A DNA stretch of 64,000 nt from Bathelium albidoporum. Its lineage: Eukaryota > Ascomycota > Dothideomycetes > Trypetheliales > Trypetheliaceae. A program made the position numbers and the translations under genes. The stretch lies in NCBI GenBank assembly GCA_021031095.1, contig JAGFVP010000005.1:1-64000 (forward strand), read 5' to 3'. The notes beneath the pieces are model-generated. The model searched no databases, was not told the DNA's origin, and worked only from the letters and a program-made list of their open reading frames with translations. The first letter of the stretch is position 1. Every line of letters begins with the position of its first letter. Below are positions 1 through 10,493 of this stretch, piece by piece.

Positions 1-2
1 CC

Positions 3-587
3 TCCCTCTCCCGCCACCCCGTCACCGAGCAAGACCTCAAGGAACTCGGGAAACAGTATTGGCTCCGCGACCACCTCCCCGCCAAGCACACCTCCGCCAT
101 CAACGTCCTCCGCGGCGACCAGGCCCAGCGGCTGCGACGGCGCCACCGCAACAACGACGCCGCTCGCGACCAGCTCGCTGCGGCACACCAGCAGCAGGTG
201 CGTGACTTTGACGGTGCGCATGCGGCAGAGTTGGCGGATCTAGAGCGGTGGGCGCGGGGCAAACGGAGGCGGATGGCGGCGCGCTGGGAGCTGCGTGAAG
301 CGAGCTGGCGGGTGAAGGCGAGCGAGGTGCGCGATAACAGCGGTGCCGAGGTGGCTGGGCCGGTAGCGATCCGAGGGCCGATTCGTGGCGTGAGGTGGCC
401 CGACGAAGATGAAGGGGCAGAGGTGTCTGATAGGGTACCGAGCAGGAGTCGGCCTCCAGTGGAGCGGACGGGTTCGAGGACTGAGCTGATACAGCAGCAG
501 CGAGTGAAGGAGCCGCGCCGGGATCTGCCGAGCCCTGCGTTGAGCTCACTGAGTGAAAAGGGGACGAAGATATATCTTGTCCCGTAA
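3..587 (+). CDS. 3' end of an unknown basic, coiled-coil-like protein (partial)
   Basis: The frame starting at base 3 is open from the window edge to a TAA at 585-587, giving the last ~194 residues of a protein that begins outside the window. The visible part is rich in Arg, Gln, Ala and Glu (for example the run RRHRNNDAARDQLAAAHQQQ), as expected of a charged helical or coiled-coil segment. A Ser/Pro/Arg-rich, probably disordered tail follows. Codon use is GC-rich at third positions in the first 300 bases, which supports real coding. An internal GTG at 198 is not a credible start, because the frame is open upstream of it. I recognise no domain and cannot assign a function. Confidence 0.55.
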   Translation, partial: SLSRHPVTEQDLKELGKQYWLRDHLPAKHTSAINVLRGDQAQRLRRRHRNNDAARDQLAAAHQQQVRDFDGAHAAELADLERWARGKRRRMAARWELREASWRVKASEVRDNSGAEVAGPVAIRGPIRGVRWPDEDEGAEVSDRVPSRSRPPVERTGSRTELIQQQRVKEPRRDLPSPALSSLSEKGTKIYLVP

Positions 588-1530
588 GATGTTCTGATCG
601 AGTTTGTGACATCTGTTGCGGCGCTGTGCATGGATCAGCTCTGTTATCTTGGACCCAGAGAAGACAGCCACCATGGCCGGCGAGTTATTCTTTCTTTTCA
701 CCATGCATCCAGTGGCGTTCGATACCTCCACGCGCTATTTCGATCTCCATATTGTCGTCTCTTATTTCCTTGAATGCGGGTTCTGCAGAACTTCTACTTC
801 TGGTCGACCTTGGCTCATTTTGGTCTAAAGGACAACAATATTTTCCTGGCAAGCACGAAGACATGCAATTGCATCTTCTAACGCTTTGGAAGAGATCCTT
901 CTAAACTCGGCACGCAGGAATAAGCTTACGATCATCTCCGAGGCATTTAATTGCACGGAAACATTGACGCACCTAGCTTCTCTTCTTCTTGCATGCCAAC
1001 GAACACATGGCTTTTTGCCTCTGAACAAGGTAACTAAAAGGCAATCTGTTGCGTGCAGTATACATGATTTGAGCCCCGTGCAATGGCATAGCATGCGTTC
1101 AGTATTGATTATTATCTTGTACATACCTCCTGTATAGATCCAGTCGTCAACACAAATCCAGAAGCATGTGCCACAGCATTCTCTTTTCTCTGCTGACTAC
1201 GTATTATCTGAAAGAGAGCCCTGCTACGTCGAAAGCGCGCAAACGCAAGGTCAACTCAAGAGGAAATTGAATGTCGACACATGTGTGATCGGGAAAGCTC
1301 GTAGTCAAAAATGTCAAGCCTGCAGGAGCAGATTGATGAAAATCTATGTACAATGAATGTAGCACGTAATGCATGACAAGATCTACCGAAGCAGAAGGCA
1401 ACAGCCTCTCCGCCGTTCTTGCTGATCTGTGAGGATCTCGCTCAGCATCCTTCGCTACTCAAAGTGTTGCGTCCCAAACCCATCCATCCCGAGTGGAAGC
1501 CTAATCCCTCCCTCATATTCACACTCTCCC
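588..1530. other. Intergenic region, nothing recognised
   Basis: The only open frames here are short, overlapping and conflicting. The region separates the partial plus-strand gene from the 3' end of the minus-strand lactonase, so it should carry two convergent 3' UTRs. I see no repeat or RNA gene. Confidence 0.5.
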
Positions 1531-2881
1531 CTACTCATCCCACACCACACACGTCACATTTCCTGGTACTCCGACCTCTGCCACTGGTGCACCAATCTCT
1601 CCGGTGGCCACGTCGCGCGCGAGAATCACCACACGCGCGCTGTACTGCAGCCCGACGGCAACCAGATCGCCGTAGCGGTTCATGGAGAACTGGCGCGGGT
1701 AAGAGCCGCCGGCGGGCGCGAGCTGGCGGAAGGACAGGGTGCCGTCTTGGTTGAGGGCGAAGGTAGAGATGGAGTCGGAAAGCTCGGTCGTGGTGTTGGA
1801 GGAGGAAGATGGGGAGGGGATGGTGAAGCTGGAGTCGTTGCGGTTGGAAATGACGAGGAAGCGATTGTCCGGCTGTGGGGCATTGCACGGTTAGCTTTTC
1901 CATTCTGATTTTCATGTGACTGTACATATGTAACAGTTGCATTCGCGCTTGGAGTACTCACCGAAATTTGCACCTCTGCTGGTGCGGTCCCCGCTGGCTC
2001 AGAGCGGTTACCGTACGTGTTAGACGTGTACACTTCCTCGAAGGCGAGACCGCCAGCGGAGGGATAGGTGACAGCATACGAAGTCACCGTCTGTCCGAGC
2101 TCGGTGACGATATATAGGAAGGTGGTGCTGTTGGCGCCATTGACGCCGTCTGGTGTCCAGAATGCGCCATGTCGAGGACCGGAGCCAGGCACGACCTTGA
2201 GAGGTGTAAGCTCGGTCAGTAGGTCGGTTGAGGGATCAATGCCAAAGATGCGGACAAGATCGGCTCCAAGGTCGGGAATCAAGACAAATTGGCCAGTAGG
2301 ATCAAGGATGGTCTCGTGTGGATGAGGAGCGTCCTGCCGAGAGGGATTGGGGCCGGGCTGGGCAAGGGTGAAAAATTCGGACTGCAAAAAGGAAAAGCTA
2401 CCGTTGTCGGCCAGCGTCCAGCTACTGGCCGCACTTCCTGAACTGTCGTTGATGTCAGTGTCTTGCTGTCGTGCAGAATGGAAGAAAGGGGCTTTTGGAC
2501 TTACTAGTGAGCCAAAGCGATAGCACGAAGGCCATTGCGTGGGCCGTATATCACGGAATTGACGGGTCCAGATACGGTATTAGCCTTGTCCAATAGAGTG
2601 AGGTTACCATCTTGAGCAACGGAGAAGGAGCTCAAGGTGCCGTTAGGGACGGTCAGACCCTCGTCTTGGCAGTACAAGTATCCACGCGGTTGGTCCAAAT
2701 TAAGCCATGACGGATTAGGGGCACAGCCGGCATTCTCATACGCGGTTTGAAGCTGATATGACCCATCCTGGGCTGTCAGATGCAGCGTCGTGATGTTGCC
2801 AGCGTATGAAGCCACATAGAGATTGGTTGCACTGCCGAGGCTTGCGGACAGGGCAAGGAGTAGCGACGATGTCCTAAACAT
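1531..2881 (-). CDS. Secreted lactonase / carboxymuconate-cyclase-like 7-bladed beta-propeller
   Basis: Three exons (2881-2505, 2442-1962, 1872-1531) with GT..AG introns of 62 and 89 nt give a 399-aa protein. The chosen start is the ATG at 2881 because it opens directly into a hydrophobic signal peptide (MFRTSSLLLALSASLGSA). An upstream in-frame ATG at 2899 would add only six residues. The mature part has repeated propeller-blade motifs such as LYVASYAGNITTL, HPHETILDPTGQFVLIPDLG, the GPRHGAFWTPDG loop and a C-terminal FLVISNRNDSSF blade. These are typical of the lactonase family (Pfam PF10282: 6-phosphogluconolactonase-like and carboxy-cis,cis-muconate cyclase-like). Length fits the family. 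The secreted prediction argues against a pentose-phosphate role and for an extracellular sugar or aromatic lactone substrate, which is inference. It lies head to head, about 1.4 kb apart, with the gene at 4321. Confidence 0.85.
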
Positions 2882-4109
2882 AGTGATGTTGACCTGCAAC
2901 GATCAAAGACCTCGTGTACCGCTGCCGAGGCTTCGTAGTAATTTGAGCTGGCAGCCTTGATGCTATAGTGAAATGAACGCTTGCTCGCTTTCTCTGTCAA
3001 GTGAGAGGAGTTGAAGAGAGCCGTTTGAAGGGAAACAGGGAATGAAAATTTCCTGGAACGGCGCAGTCAGTTAAGCACCCAGACCCTACAACAAAGCAGA
3101 CAAAGCAGGCGAGCGAAGACAAAGTCATCTTGCGAGTTGTCCTTTATTTATATGAGCTGACCTCAAAGAAGGCAAGTGATTGCTGTTAGTGGTGGAGATG
3201 CCGGCGGGGTTTTTGCGGGTAAAATCACAGGGGCAGCAATTTCGACGTGGCCCGTGCGGCGGTCGCTCCTTCCCTTGCTTCCCAGAGGCTCGGCGCCTGC
3301 CGTTTCCCACCCGCCTCTTTGCTTATCCAGCCAAAATTGCCTCTGCAGCCATCCATCCATCCATCCATCCACCCACCCAATTTCCATCCTTCGAAGAGCG
3401 TGGCTCGCTTCGCTCCGGCGGATAAAGACACTCGACATGGCGAACGGACGTTTTGGTAAGCCTAAAATCAGAGATTTGCCCGGTCGTTAAAAGGGTTGCC
3501 TACGCGTGTAGGCGCTGCTACGGGGCCATGTGCAGCTACTCCAAGCAGCCTGTGGTCGCAGGCTTCAAAGACTTCAATGCCCAAAGCACCTTACCTACCT
3601 TAAGATACAGGTACCCGTTGTGAGCACGCCAGCATCCAAACGGCGACGTGATCAACTCGCTCGTTACGCGTCCCGGCGCCGCTGTGCAACATGGTCAGCG
3701 ATGACGTTACGCTTGAGCATCACCTCTCAAGCTCAAGTAATGCTCTTTACTCATCCTCACGTCGGTGATGATGAAGTAAACATATTGCATCTCCCAAAAT
3801 GGCACCTCTCCAGGCCCGATAACGAGACCTGGCGACCCTGTTCGCCATAATGCGCGTCTTCGTTGTGAGCGCGAGCGGGCGCGAGTGGAACGCGCCTGCC
3901 CCTTGACGAGTTTTGTACAGTCTTGATTCCGTTTGTCGTCGCTTGCATCCTCCACACGTCGTGTCGAACTCACTTTTGCCGGCCTGGCCATGCTTGTTTC
4001 TTGCAGCTTGTGCTCGCTTTTGCACTTGCTTGCTGCCCGTCCTTTCCGCACCATTTCCTTCTCGCTTTCAATCTGGCGCCGGCGTCGTCCCCAGTGCGGC
4101 GCTCACGAC
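2882..4109. promoter_or_regulatory. Shared upstream region between divergent genes, with a CATC microsatellite
   Basis: This 1.2-kb interval lies upstream of both the lactonase (minus) and the orphan at 4321 (plus), so both promoters should be inside it. At 3349-3379 there is a short tetranucleotide tract of about six CATC units followed by two CACC units. The last 200 bases before 4110 are pyrimidine-rich, as is common just upstream of fungal transcription starts. Short ORFs here are mutually overlapping and not convincing. Confidence 0.45.
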
Positions 4110-4174
4110 GTACGTTTGCTCCACCCTTTCGCTCTCCCATCGACGGCCTATACTGACGCTTGTGATCGCCTCAG
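4110..4174 (+). other. Possible 5'UTR intron of the gene at 4321
   Basis: A GTACGT donor at 4110, a CTGACG branch-like site and a CTCAG acceptor ending at 4174 define a 65-nt interval that looks like a fungal intron ahead of the predicted start codon. A TATA-like CTATATAAC at 4252-4260 lies between this interval and the ATG, so a transcription start downstream of the intron is the competing explanation. Confidence 0.35.
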
Positions 4175-4320
4175 CTCGGCGTCGAAAAGCCAACCGATTC
4201 GGTGATTTACCTGCTGGGTTTCGCGGACCGGATATCTTGCCTCCTCCAGGCCTATATAACGGCACCAGCGACGACCGTAGCACCTTCCGACCACCTCCTG
4301 CGCCCCCCACCGCCGGCACC

Positions 4321-6468
4321 ATGTCTTACGAACTTCCCCAGGACCACCGGCCTCGGCCTTTAGTAAAGCTACCTACTGCACAGCACGACGGACCCATCCC
4401 GTGGTCCTCGTTTCAGACACAGAATCCCACAACTGCTTGGGGCTCCGATCCGGCCGTCAGACCGCCTAGCTCCACTTCAACGCCTACTTTTACGGATACA
4501 ACCAGCACTGCCGATCCCTTCTTGACTCAGGCTGACAGAAACGACTTGGAATTCACGAATACTCAATTTACTCGCTCATCACGTGCCAGTCCGTCTCCTG
4601 GCTCATCTCAATTCAGATCATCAGCCAAACCAAGGGGAGCTAAATCCTGGAGACCACTTGATCTCTCCAAGATTGAGGATTCCGAGAATGCGCCTTCCGC
4701 TCCGCCAAACCCGAATCACACTGCCAGCCAAGCTCCCTTCACTGTATATCCACCCCTCCATTATCAGGGCCGGGGAGTGACTGGGCAGCGGCCAACGCCA
4801 TTGCAGCCATCTGGCCCATTGCCCCCAACCATGCTTCCAAGCAGCACTGGCCAGTATGCAAATGCATGGCACAATCACAACTCATCCCATCAGTTTCAAC
4901 CCTTTCCTGGTCAGACGGCAAGGCCTTACATGGGACAAAATTTCGCCCCACCTCACCCTTATAATCAGGTTGCCTTGGCACATCACTATTCAAACATGTA
5001 CGGTGGAGGCAGAGTCGCTCAGGTGTTTGGAAGCACCTTGCCGGGTCCGGAATTTTTAGAAAATGTGGGTGGCGCGAGAGACGGACAGGTCCAGTTCATA
5101 CAGCATCCAAACGGAGATGTTTCTGCTCATCAATGGACTGAAGCGCTGTGGCACTGGACCAACCTGGGGCAGTATTCTAACATTCGAAAGAGGATTGAGG
5201 GCCAACTCGCATCGGATAGGATCAGGGGTCAATACTCGAGCATGCTCTCGCAACTCGACCCTGTAGCCTACTTTCGCGCCGTCGCAATTCAACGGGATCC
5301 TGAATTCGGACACTCGGCATTATATGGCCCCTATGGCATGCAAGGCCTTACTAGAAGTGGTCATGAAGACCCCAGACCCGTGTACGAGGTTGGCTATGGT
5401 CGTTATTCAAACCCTAAGTGGCACAATTGGTCGCGATATGGTCAACATGCAGCAGCCAATGCAACAGCCTCAGATCCTAATAGAGGTAGAATACACGAAT
5501 CTTCTCAACCACCCAATTTTCACCAGGGATATGGTATGTCTACCAATACGACTTTTCAGCAACCATTCCACCAACCGTCGCATGGAAGCGACCAGGCTTC
5601 AGAGCCACAACGCCAGCCAAGTTCAATGCAACGTGGACCGGGAGACTCTTTCCAAGATACAGCTACTGAAACCCCGCTGAATCAGGCCAACCTAGATTCC
5701 AAGAGCCGTTTGCCAGATGATCGTGTGGAAAGTTCGCAGGACACGATGGCCTCAACCAACACTGGCGAAATGAGTGACTCTCCTGCTGAGGTTCCTCAAG
5801 AAAATTGGATTTACGACTCCGGCCAGCCCGTCATGCGCACCGTCCTCCATGATCCCCTTCGTGACTCACAATCTGGCAGCAATGATCGTTGTGATAGTCA
5901 GCAACCAGCGACTCCTGCTACTTCCACCGATCAACCGCCTGTTGCCAATTCCCGTGACACTCTCCACGTCAGCGAACCCGATGGAGAACGTACATCTCGA
6001 CCGGTGTACGATCCTGCTCACGGCACGGACACCCCTGACACCGATCCTCGGCCTAGCTACAAAGAAAGCTTGGATGACTGGTGGCAATCTCGTAATCGTC
6101 ACCGCGGTACAGCAAACGACTTTGAAAAATTCCCCATGCCGACTGACTCCAATACGGCTCCAGGGATGAACAAGCAGGTGACGCTTAGCTTATTCTCTGC
6201 CTTGTACGACACTCTTGCATCTTACGTTAAAGACACGCCACACTACAGATTTGACTACTTCAATCACTTCACCGAGCCTTTGGAATGGTGCATCAACAAG
6301 AGCCCCAACGGAAACCAGAGCTTCTTCGGAGAGGATTGGGGCACGCCCCCGTCTCGCGTAGGACGAGATCCCAGATATCGCCAAGTCAACACCGACAGTC
6401 AATACGCCATGTGGACTGGGACAGGCTGTAACGCTGGGTATGAGTCTAGGTTTCGTCATCAGTTCTGA
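4321..6468 (+). CDS. Low-complexity Pro/Gln/Ser-rich fungal orphan protein, 715 aa
   Basis: One uninterrupted exon. The frame is open back to 3913, but I start it at the ATG at 4321 because it sits in a good context (GCACC before ATG) and because the upstream part translates a pyrimidine-rich leader. The first ~240 residues and residues ~370-600 are Pro, Ser, Gln, His and Asn rich and predicted disordered. Between them a more ordered stretch of ~70 residues is rich in Trp, Tyr and Arg (around HQWTEALWHWTNLGQYSNIR) and could be a small helical domain. A second ordered part closes the protein, from LSLFSALYDTLASYVKD to the end. No signal peptide, membrane segment or catalytic motif is visible. 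It could be a scaffold or regulatory protein; no function can be assigned. Confidence 0.7.
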   Translation: MSYELPQDHRPRPLVKLPTAQHDGPIPWSSFQTQNPTTAWGSDPAVRPPSSTSTPTFTDTTSTADPFLTQADRNDLEFTNTQFTRSSRASPSPGSSQFRSSAKPRGAKSWRPLDLSKIEDSENAPSAPPNPNHTASQAPFTVYPPLHYQGRGVTGQRPTPLQPSGPLPPTMLPSSTGQYANAWHNHNSSHQFQPFPGQTARPYMGQNFAPPHPYNQVALAHHYSNMYGGGRVAQVFGSTLPGPEFLENVGGARDGQVQFIQHPNGDVSAHQWTEALWHWTNLGQYSNIRKRIEGQLASDRIRGQYSSMLSQLDPVAYFRAVAIQRDPEFGHSALYGPYGMQGLTRSGHEDPRPVYEVGYGRYSNPKWHNWSRYGQHAAANATASDPNRGRIHESSQPPNFHQGYGMSTNTTFQQPFHQPSHGSDQASEPQRQPSSMQRGPGDSFQDTATETPLNQANLDSKSRLPDDRVESSQDTMASTNTGEMSDSPAEVPQENWIYDSGQPVMRTVLHDPLRDSQSGSNDRCDSQQPATPATSTDQPPVANSRDTLHVSEPDGERTSRPVYDPAHGTDTPDTDPRPSYKESLDDWWQSRNRHRGTANDFEKFPMPTDSNTAPGMNKQVTLSLFSALYDTLASYVKDTPHYRFDYFNHFTEPLEWCINKSPNGNQSFFGEDWGTPPSRVGRDPRYRQVNTDSQYAMWTGTGCNAGYESRFRHQF

Positions 6469-8079
6469 AACGATTGCGTCGGAAGGGATGGAAAGGTTGA
6501 AGGGGGATGATTCATGAACTGGTTTGCTTGAAGGTCTTTGTTCGTAAGGGTAGTCACGACTATGAGCTGCGGCTTGCTTTAGAGACTTGTTTTCTGCAGA
6601 GTACACGATAATAGATGTGAAGTTAGATGAACACTAGGAAGAGTACTTAGCTTCCAAGTTTGCTAAAAGTAATGCAAAGAACACTTGTTCCGACCAGATT
6701 GGATGCTGGACCCAATGGTGCTCTATTAGTCGCGCCGCTAAAGTTGAGGCTGTCTGTTGGGATGATGGACTGATTTCCAATCCTGAGCCATTGTGTGAGC
6801 ACGAGGCTATGTTTTCTAGACCTGGACAGAGATTGAAGCTAAAGGCTTCGCGTCGGCAGCAAATCCGATTCCAGACTGTCCCCAAAAAACTATTACCGAA
6901 TAACTTGATTAAGGCAAACAGTTCAATTTATTCGATACCTACTGTAGTTTGGTACCGGGTGTGGTACCGAATGAATTGCGGAAATTGTCAATCCATTCGG
7001 CTAAGACTCCCTGCAAACAGTCTGGAATCCTAATTGGCTGAATTGAACCTCACCTCACGACTCACGAGAGATGAGAAGAAATGGTATGGTAATGTGTCAG
7101 GACATATGTGGTATAACCTGTTCTACCAAGAGATTGTTTTTTGGCTTGACATAATGAGGCCGTTGAGCAACCATTTCTCCCACGAAAACATATTCGAATC
7201 CATCAATCAAATTGTTATAGCATCCTTTCTGAGACTTTGAGACCTCATCGCTCCAACTAAATTACGTAAGGTTCGTTCTGGGGCAAAATCTCATACAATC
7301 CCAGTCTAGTGGATTTGAAATGTTCCCGAATCGTTCGGTACCTGATCTGTGTGAGAAGGTAATATTTACCTGCCAACTAAGTAGTAGTTACCTATAACTC
7401 TCAAAAATATAGAATCGACCTGAGAAAAAGACAATAGAGAACAAAATTACCTAACGAATGGGCGTGTTCTGAAGAGAAATGTCATCGTAGTCAAGTGCAT
7501 GGCTCACGACCGCGTCAGTACCGGGCGACGACTCCAAATCAGGGTCGCGGCCAAGTCACGACAGAAGTTTGAAAACAAAGCTCTCGCCAAAAGACAAGTG
7601 TCTGTTTAAATTTTTGAACAGAGATGACTCGTGTGACGATATGTATCTTAGGTTAGGTACCAAAAATACCTAAGGCACTTGGGTACCCGGTCCAACCTCA
7701 CCCTTGCGTCTAGCTCTTATTCAATCTATTACATCGGGACGAAAACATCCAGCGGTAGGCCAGTTACTTCGCTGACAGAGTTTGAGCTACTAAGTCTCGG
7801 TAATATTGGCATAAGATTGGACACCCTCCCGGGGTCCCGAGGAGCTTCACGATCCCACATTCACGTTCCTCAAAGAACCATTATCGCAAAAGCGTAAAGA
7901 ATCCTAGACATCGGCTGCGTCTTCCGCCAGCAATGACTGCATCGCCGACGCGACCCGGATATCGCCAGTCACCAGAGTCTCCTCTATCGTTCCTCCCCGC
8001 ACTTTTACTCTCGTCGTTCCACCGTCGCCCCACACATCGTTCGAATCTTATCCACCGCCCTCCATACCTCAAATTCAAC
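6469..8079. other. AT-rich intergenic region with one copy of a dispersed repeat
   Basis: No coding signal is visible. It contains copy A of a dispersed repeat (7095-7151, see its own entry). The remainder is AT-rich with a few palindromic-looking words such as TTCGGTACC near 7330. Confidence 0.4.
7095..7151 (+). repeat. Dispersed terminal-repeat-like sequence, copy A
   Basis: This 57-nt sequence matches 33877-33924 on the same strand. The 3' 41 nt (GTATAAC..TTGACA) differ at one base, and copy A carries 9 extra bases (7102-7110) after the opening TGTCAGG. The repeat starts with TGTCA and ends with TGACA, so its outer ends are inverted, like the end of a small DNA transposon or MITE (miniature inverted-repeat transposable element). 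Confidence 0.6.
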
Positions 8080-9490
8080 ATGGACTCCGCCCACTCCGCA
8101 TCCGCCCACGGATTCGGAAACCCCTTCATCAACTACTCCTTGCGCAAGACGCGGTCGCGTTCCCGCTGCTCCACGCCGCCGTGCAGCTGGTAGACAGTGT
8201 ACATGTGCTTGCTATAGGCGCGAATGGTGGCGGCACGGGAATCCAGATTGTGGAGAAGGAGGCAAGGAGTGAGGGAAGAGTTTCTGGAGAGAGACGGGGG
8301 AAGAGGAGAATGAGAGGAGAGGAGGATGGGAGGAGAGGAGGATGGGAGGAGAGGAGGATGGGAGGAGAGGAGGATGGGAGGAGAGGAGGATGGGAAGCGT
8401 CTGAGCGGACTCGAAGGCAAGAGGGCCGCGTCTTGAGCTTTGTACGCGATACGTAAGGAGATAATAACCGGACAGTACGGATAAGGTAGAGAAGCTGGGC
8501 TGGGACAGAGAGAGAGAGGCGCACGTACGGATAAGAGGAGTGTCGCATGGGCAGCATCGCCTGGGAGCAAAAAGCATCCACCAGGATGGTGCCATGCGGT
8601 GAGGACATCGGCCTGGAGGATAGTCTACTTGAGTATCTTTTCCACACAATCCAGCAGCCTTCGGAAGCACGGATCCCAGCTGAAACACGCGAAGCGGACC
8701 TCTGTTAATGTCTCTCACTTGGGGCCCCATGGTCGCGGTGCCTTTCGACTCGGGCAGCGTTATCACAACATTGAAGATGCCGTCTTTGAGGAGCTGGTAA
8801 GCGACGGCGTGGGACGCCGAGCCGTACCAGGCATGGACGCGCAGTGGGTCGAGGAAGCTGCTCACTTCAGGGTCTGCTTTCATGGCTGGCTGTGCGATAG
8901 CGATGTGGTAAACGACATCGCTGTTGAATTTTTGGCGAGTCTTGTCGAGCAAGCAAGGCCTTACGGCAGAGAGATTGCTCGTTATCAGCGCCTATGACTA
9001 AATCGGCCGTCATAGACCATCCCGTGGAAAGGAGACGCTCACGACATCGAAGTCAACAGCTTTAGCAGATGTGCTCAGTCAAACAGCCACGCCAGCAGCA
9101 AGGGCAGAGTCGTGTAACACGCGGCGAAGGTTGGCGAGTAGATGGGGGGTTGCCAAAGCATTGCTCGACGGTCAGAGAGAGATTCTGTGCATATAGCAGG
9201 GTGCCAGCGTATGAGCGAATGACAAGATCGTGGAGCTGGACAAGGCACTCGCGGACTTCGTCTAGAATACCCAGTGCGCTAAGGATACGAGAGCTGTTCG
9301 TAGGAAGCTGGATTCCCACATTAACCTATAAGGATCAGCAGGCGCTTTGGATGTTAGAAGGGCAACGGCATAATATCACCTTCTCCAACCGAGTATTACA
9401 CTCAACGACAATAACTTGGTGGCTGGATTTGCGTAGACCAATAGCGAAGGCCAAGCCAGTCAATCCGACACCAATGGCCAGGACATGCAT
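8080..9490 (-). pseudogene. Decayed FAD-dependent monooxygenase (salicylate-hydroxylase-like)
   Basis: Reading the minus strand from the ATG at 9490 gives an FAD Rossmann motif, MHVLAIGVGLTGLAFAIGLR (GxGxxG). After a 54-nt intron it continues with VGIQLPTNSSRILSALGILD, typical of PF01494 aromatic-ring hydroxylases. The frame then breaks at a C6/G6 tract near 9144-9149. The correct frame resumes (HLLANLRRVLHDSALAAGV) but meets a TGA at 9079-9081. Later family parts follow in different frames: VVYHIAIAQPAMKADPEVSS, then WDPCFRRLLDCVEKILK with a stop, then the FAD-binding GDAAHATL, then YKAQDAALL. The C-terminal VYQLHGGVEQRERDR ends at a TAG at 8133, before more family-like residues. At least two frameshifts and several stops make this a pseudogene. 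A 16-bp minisatellite interrupts its 3' half. While active it probably hydroxylated or epoxidised an aromatic product near the prenyltransferase and methyltransferase. Confidence 0.8.
8315..8394. repeat. 16-bp minisatellite, five perfect copies
   Basis: The unit AGGAGAGGAGGATGGG occurs five times without change from 8315 to 8394. It is purely purine on the plus strand except one T per unit. Sixteen is not a multiple of three, so it cannot be tolerated inside a reading frame. It lies inside the broken monooxygenase between the YKAQDAALL segment and the C-terminal segment. Confidence 0.9.
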
Positions 9491-10493
9491 AAGCCCATGT
9501 TTTTGCAGATGTGACTTGGATCCAGTCCGGTTTACCTGTTGAAATGGTCCGTTATCGCTTCTTATATCGTCATTTTGTATGCACCGAAGACGGGTCGCGT
9601 CAGGAACGACCGCAGCTTGATTCCTTCCTTACCATGGCGAATGCTACACGATGTGAAATCGACCGACACCAACGGCCTCGAAGCAGGTCTACAACTCCAT
9701 GCAGCCAGGCAGACGTTTATCCCGTGTGAGGGCATGATGGATTCGAATTACCTTGCTAGCAGGGGAAGGCATGCTACCTACCCAGTAGGCACTTTTACCA
9801 CGTGCATGCTATTCGGTGGCACAGCAAGAGGAGAAGGGCCAGATCGCAGTTACAATGCAGCACAATGCCGGAAAAGGTCACTTGCGCTTCAGCCTCGAAT
9901 GACAAAGGGAGTTCATGGGCGTTAGCTGCGTCGTCGTAATATTGAAGAAAAAAGCACTTGACGATTAGTGCTTAGGCAGGAGTGGCAGGGACATTGAAAT
10001 AGCAATTGGTCCAAGCTTCCCATCGGAGCCTGCAGCCGAGACGACCCCACTTTGCCGCGCTGTACCTTGTTCCCCCGCGATCATCTTGCATTTGACCTGG
10101 ACATAGGTAAGGTACCTAAATAGAAGCACTGGATTCAAGATACTTTGCTCTTTTGGGGAATCACTCCGGCAGCTTGGCCGTTCATGGTCTGGATTTCGCT
10201 TTGTCTGGCAACGAAAAACTAATCTGGGTTTGTTGCTCTACTCAGCGCGCGTAGATCCATGTTGGTAACGTGGCTACGCCAAGGGGCCATGATACAACAC
10301 GGCGCAACGAGCCCCCCAGGTCTGGCGCCGTATCAATGTATCTTATCATCCCTACGGTAGTAAAGCAAGATGAAGTCCGACAGTTTTGATATCCTTGGGC
10401 AAACGCTTGCTGAGATTCTGGTTCGCTCCTATCGCCCTTCTGCTATCACTGCAATCACTGCAATCATCAGGCAGCGCTGCCATCACACCGTCC
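9491..10493. promoter_or_regulatory. Divergent upstream region of the dead monooxygenase and the 7TM gene
   Basis: About 1 kb with no credible coding region. It would have held both promoters. An ATG at 10372 opens a short frame that runs out of phase with the 7TM gene and may be an upstream ORF; this is speculative. Confidence 0.4.

Noticed and set aside
3913..4320. Longer N-terminus for the orphan at 4321
   Set aside because: The upstream part is a translated pyrimidine-rich leader containing an intron-like interval and a TATA-like word. The ATG at 4321 has a better context.
8212..8952. 246-codon minus-strand frame as an intact protein
   Set aside because: Only its first third matches the monooxygenase family. 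The rest is translated minisatellite and shifted sequence.
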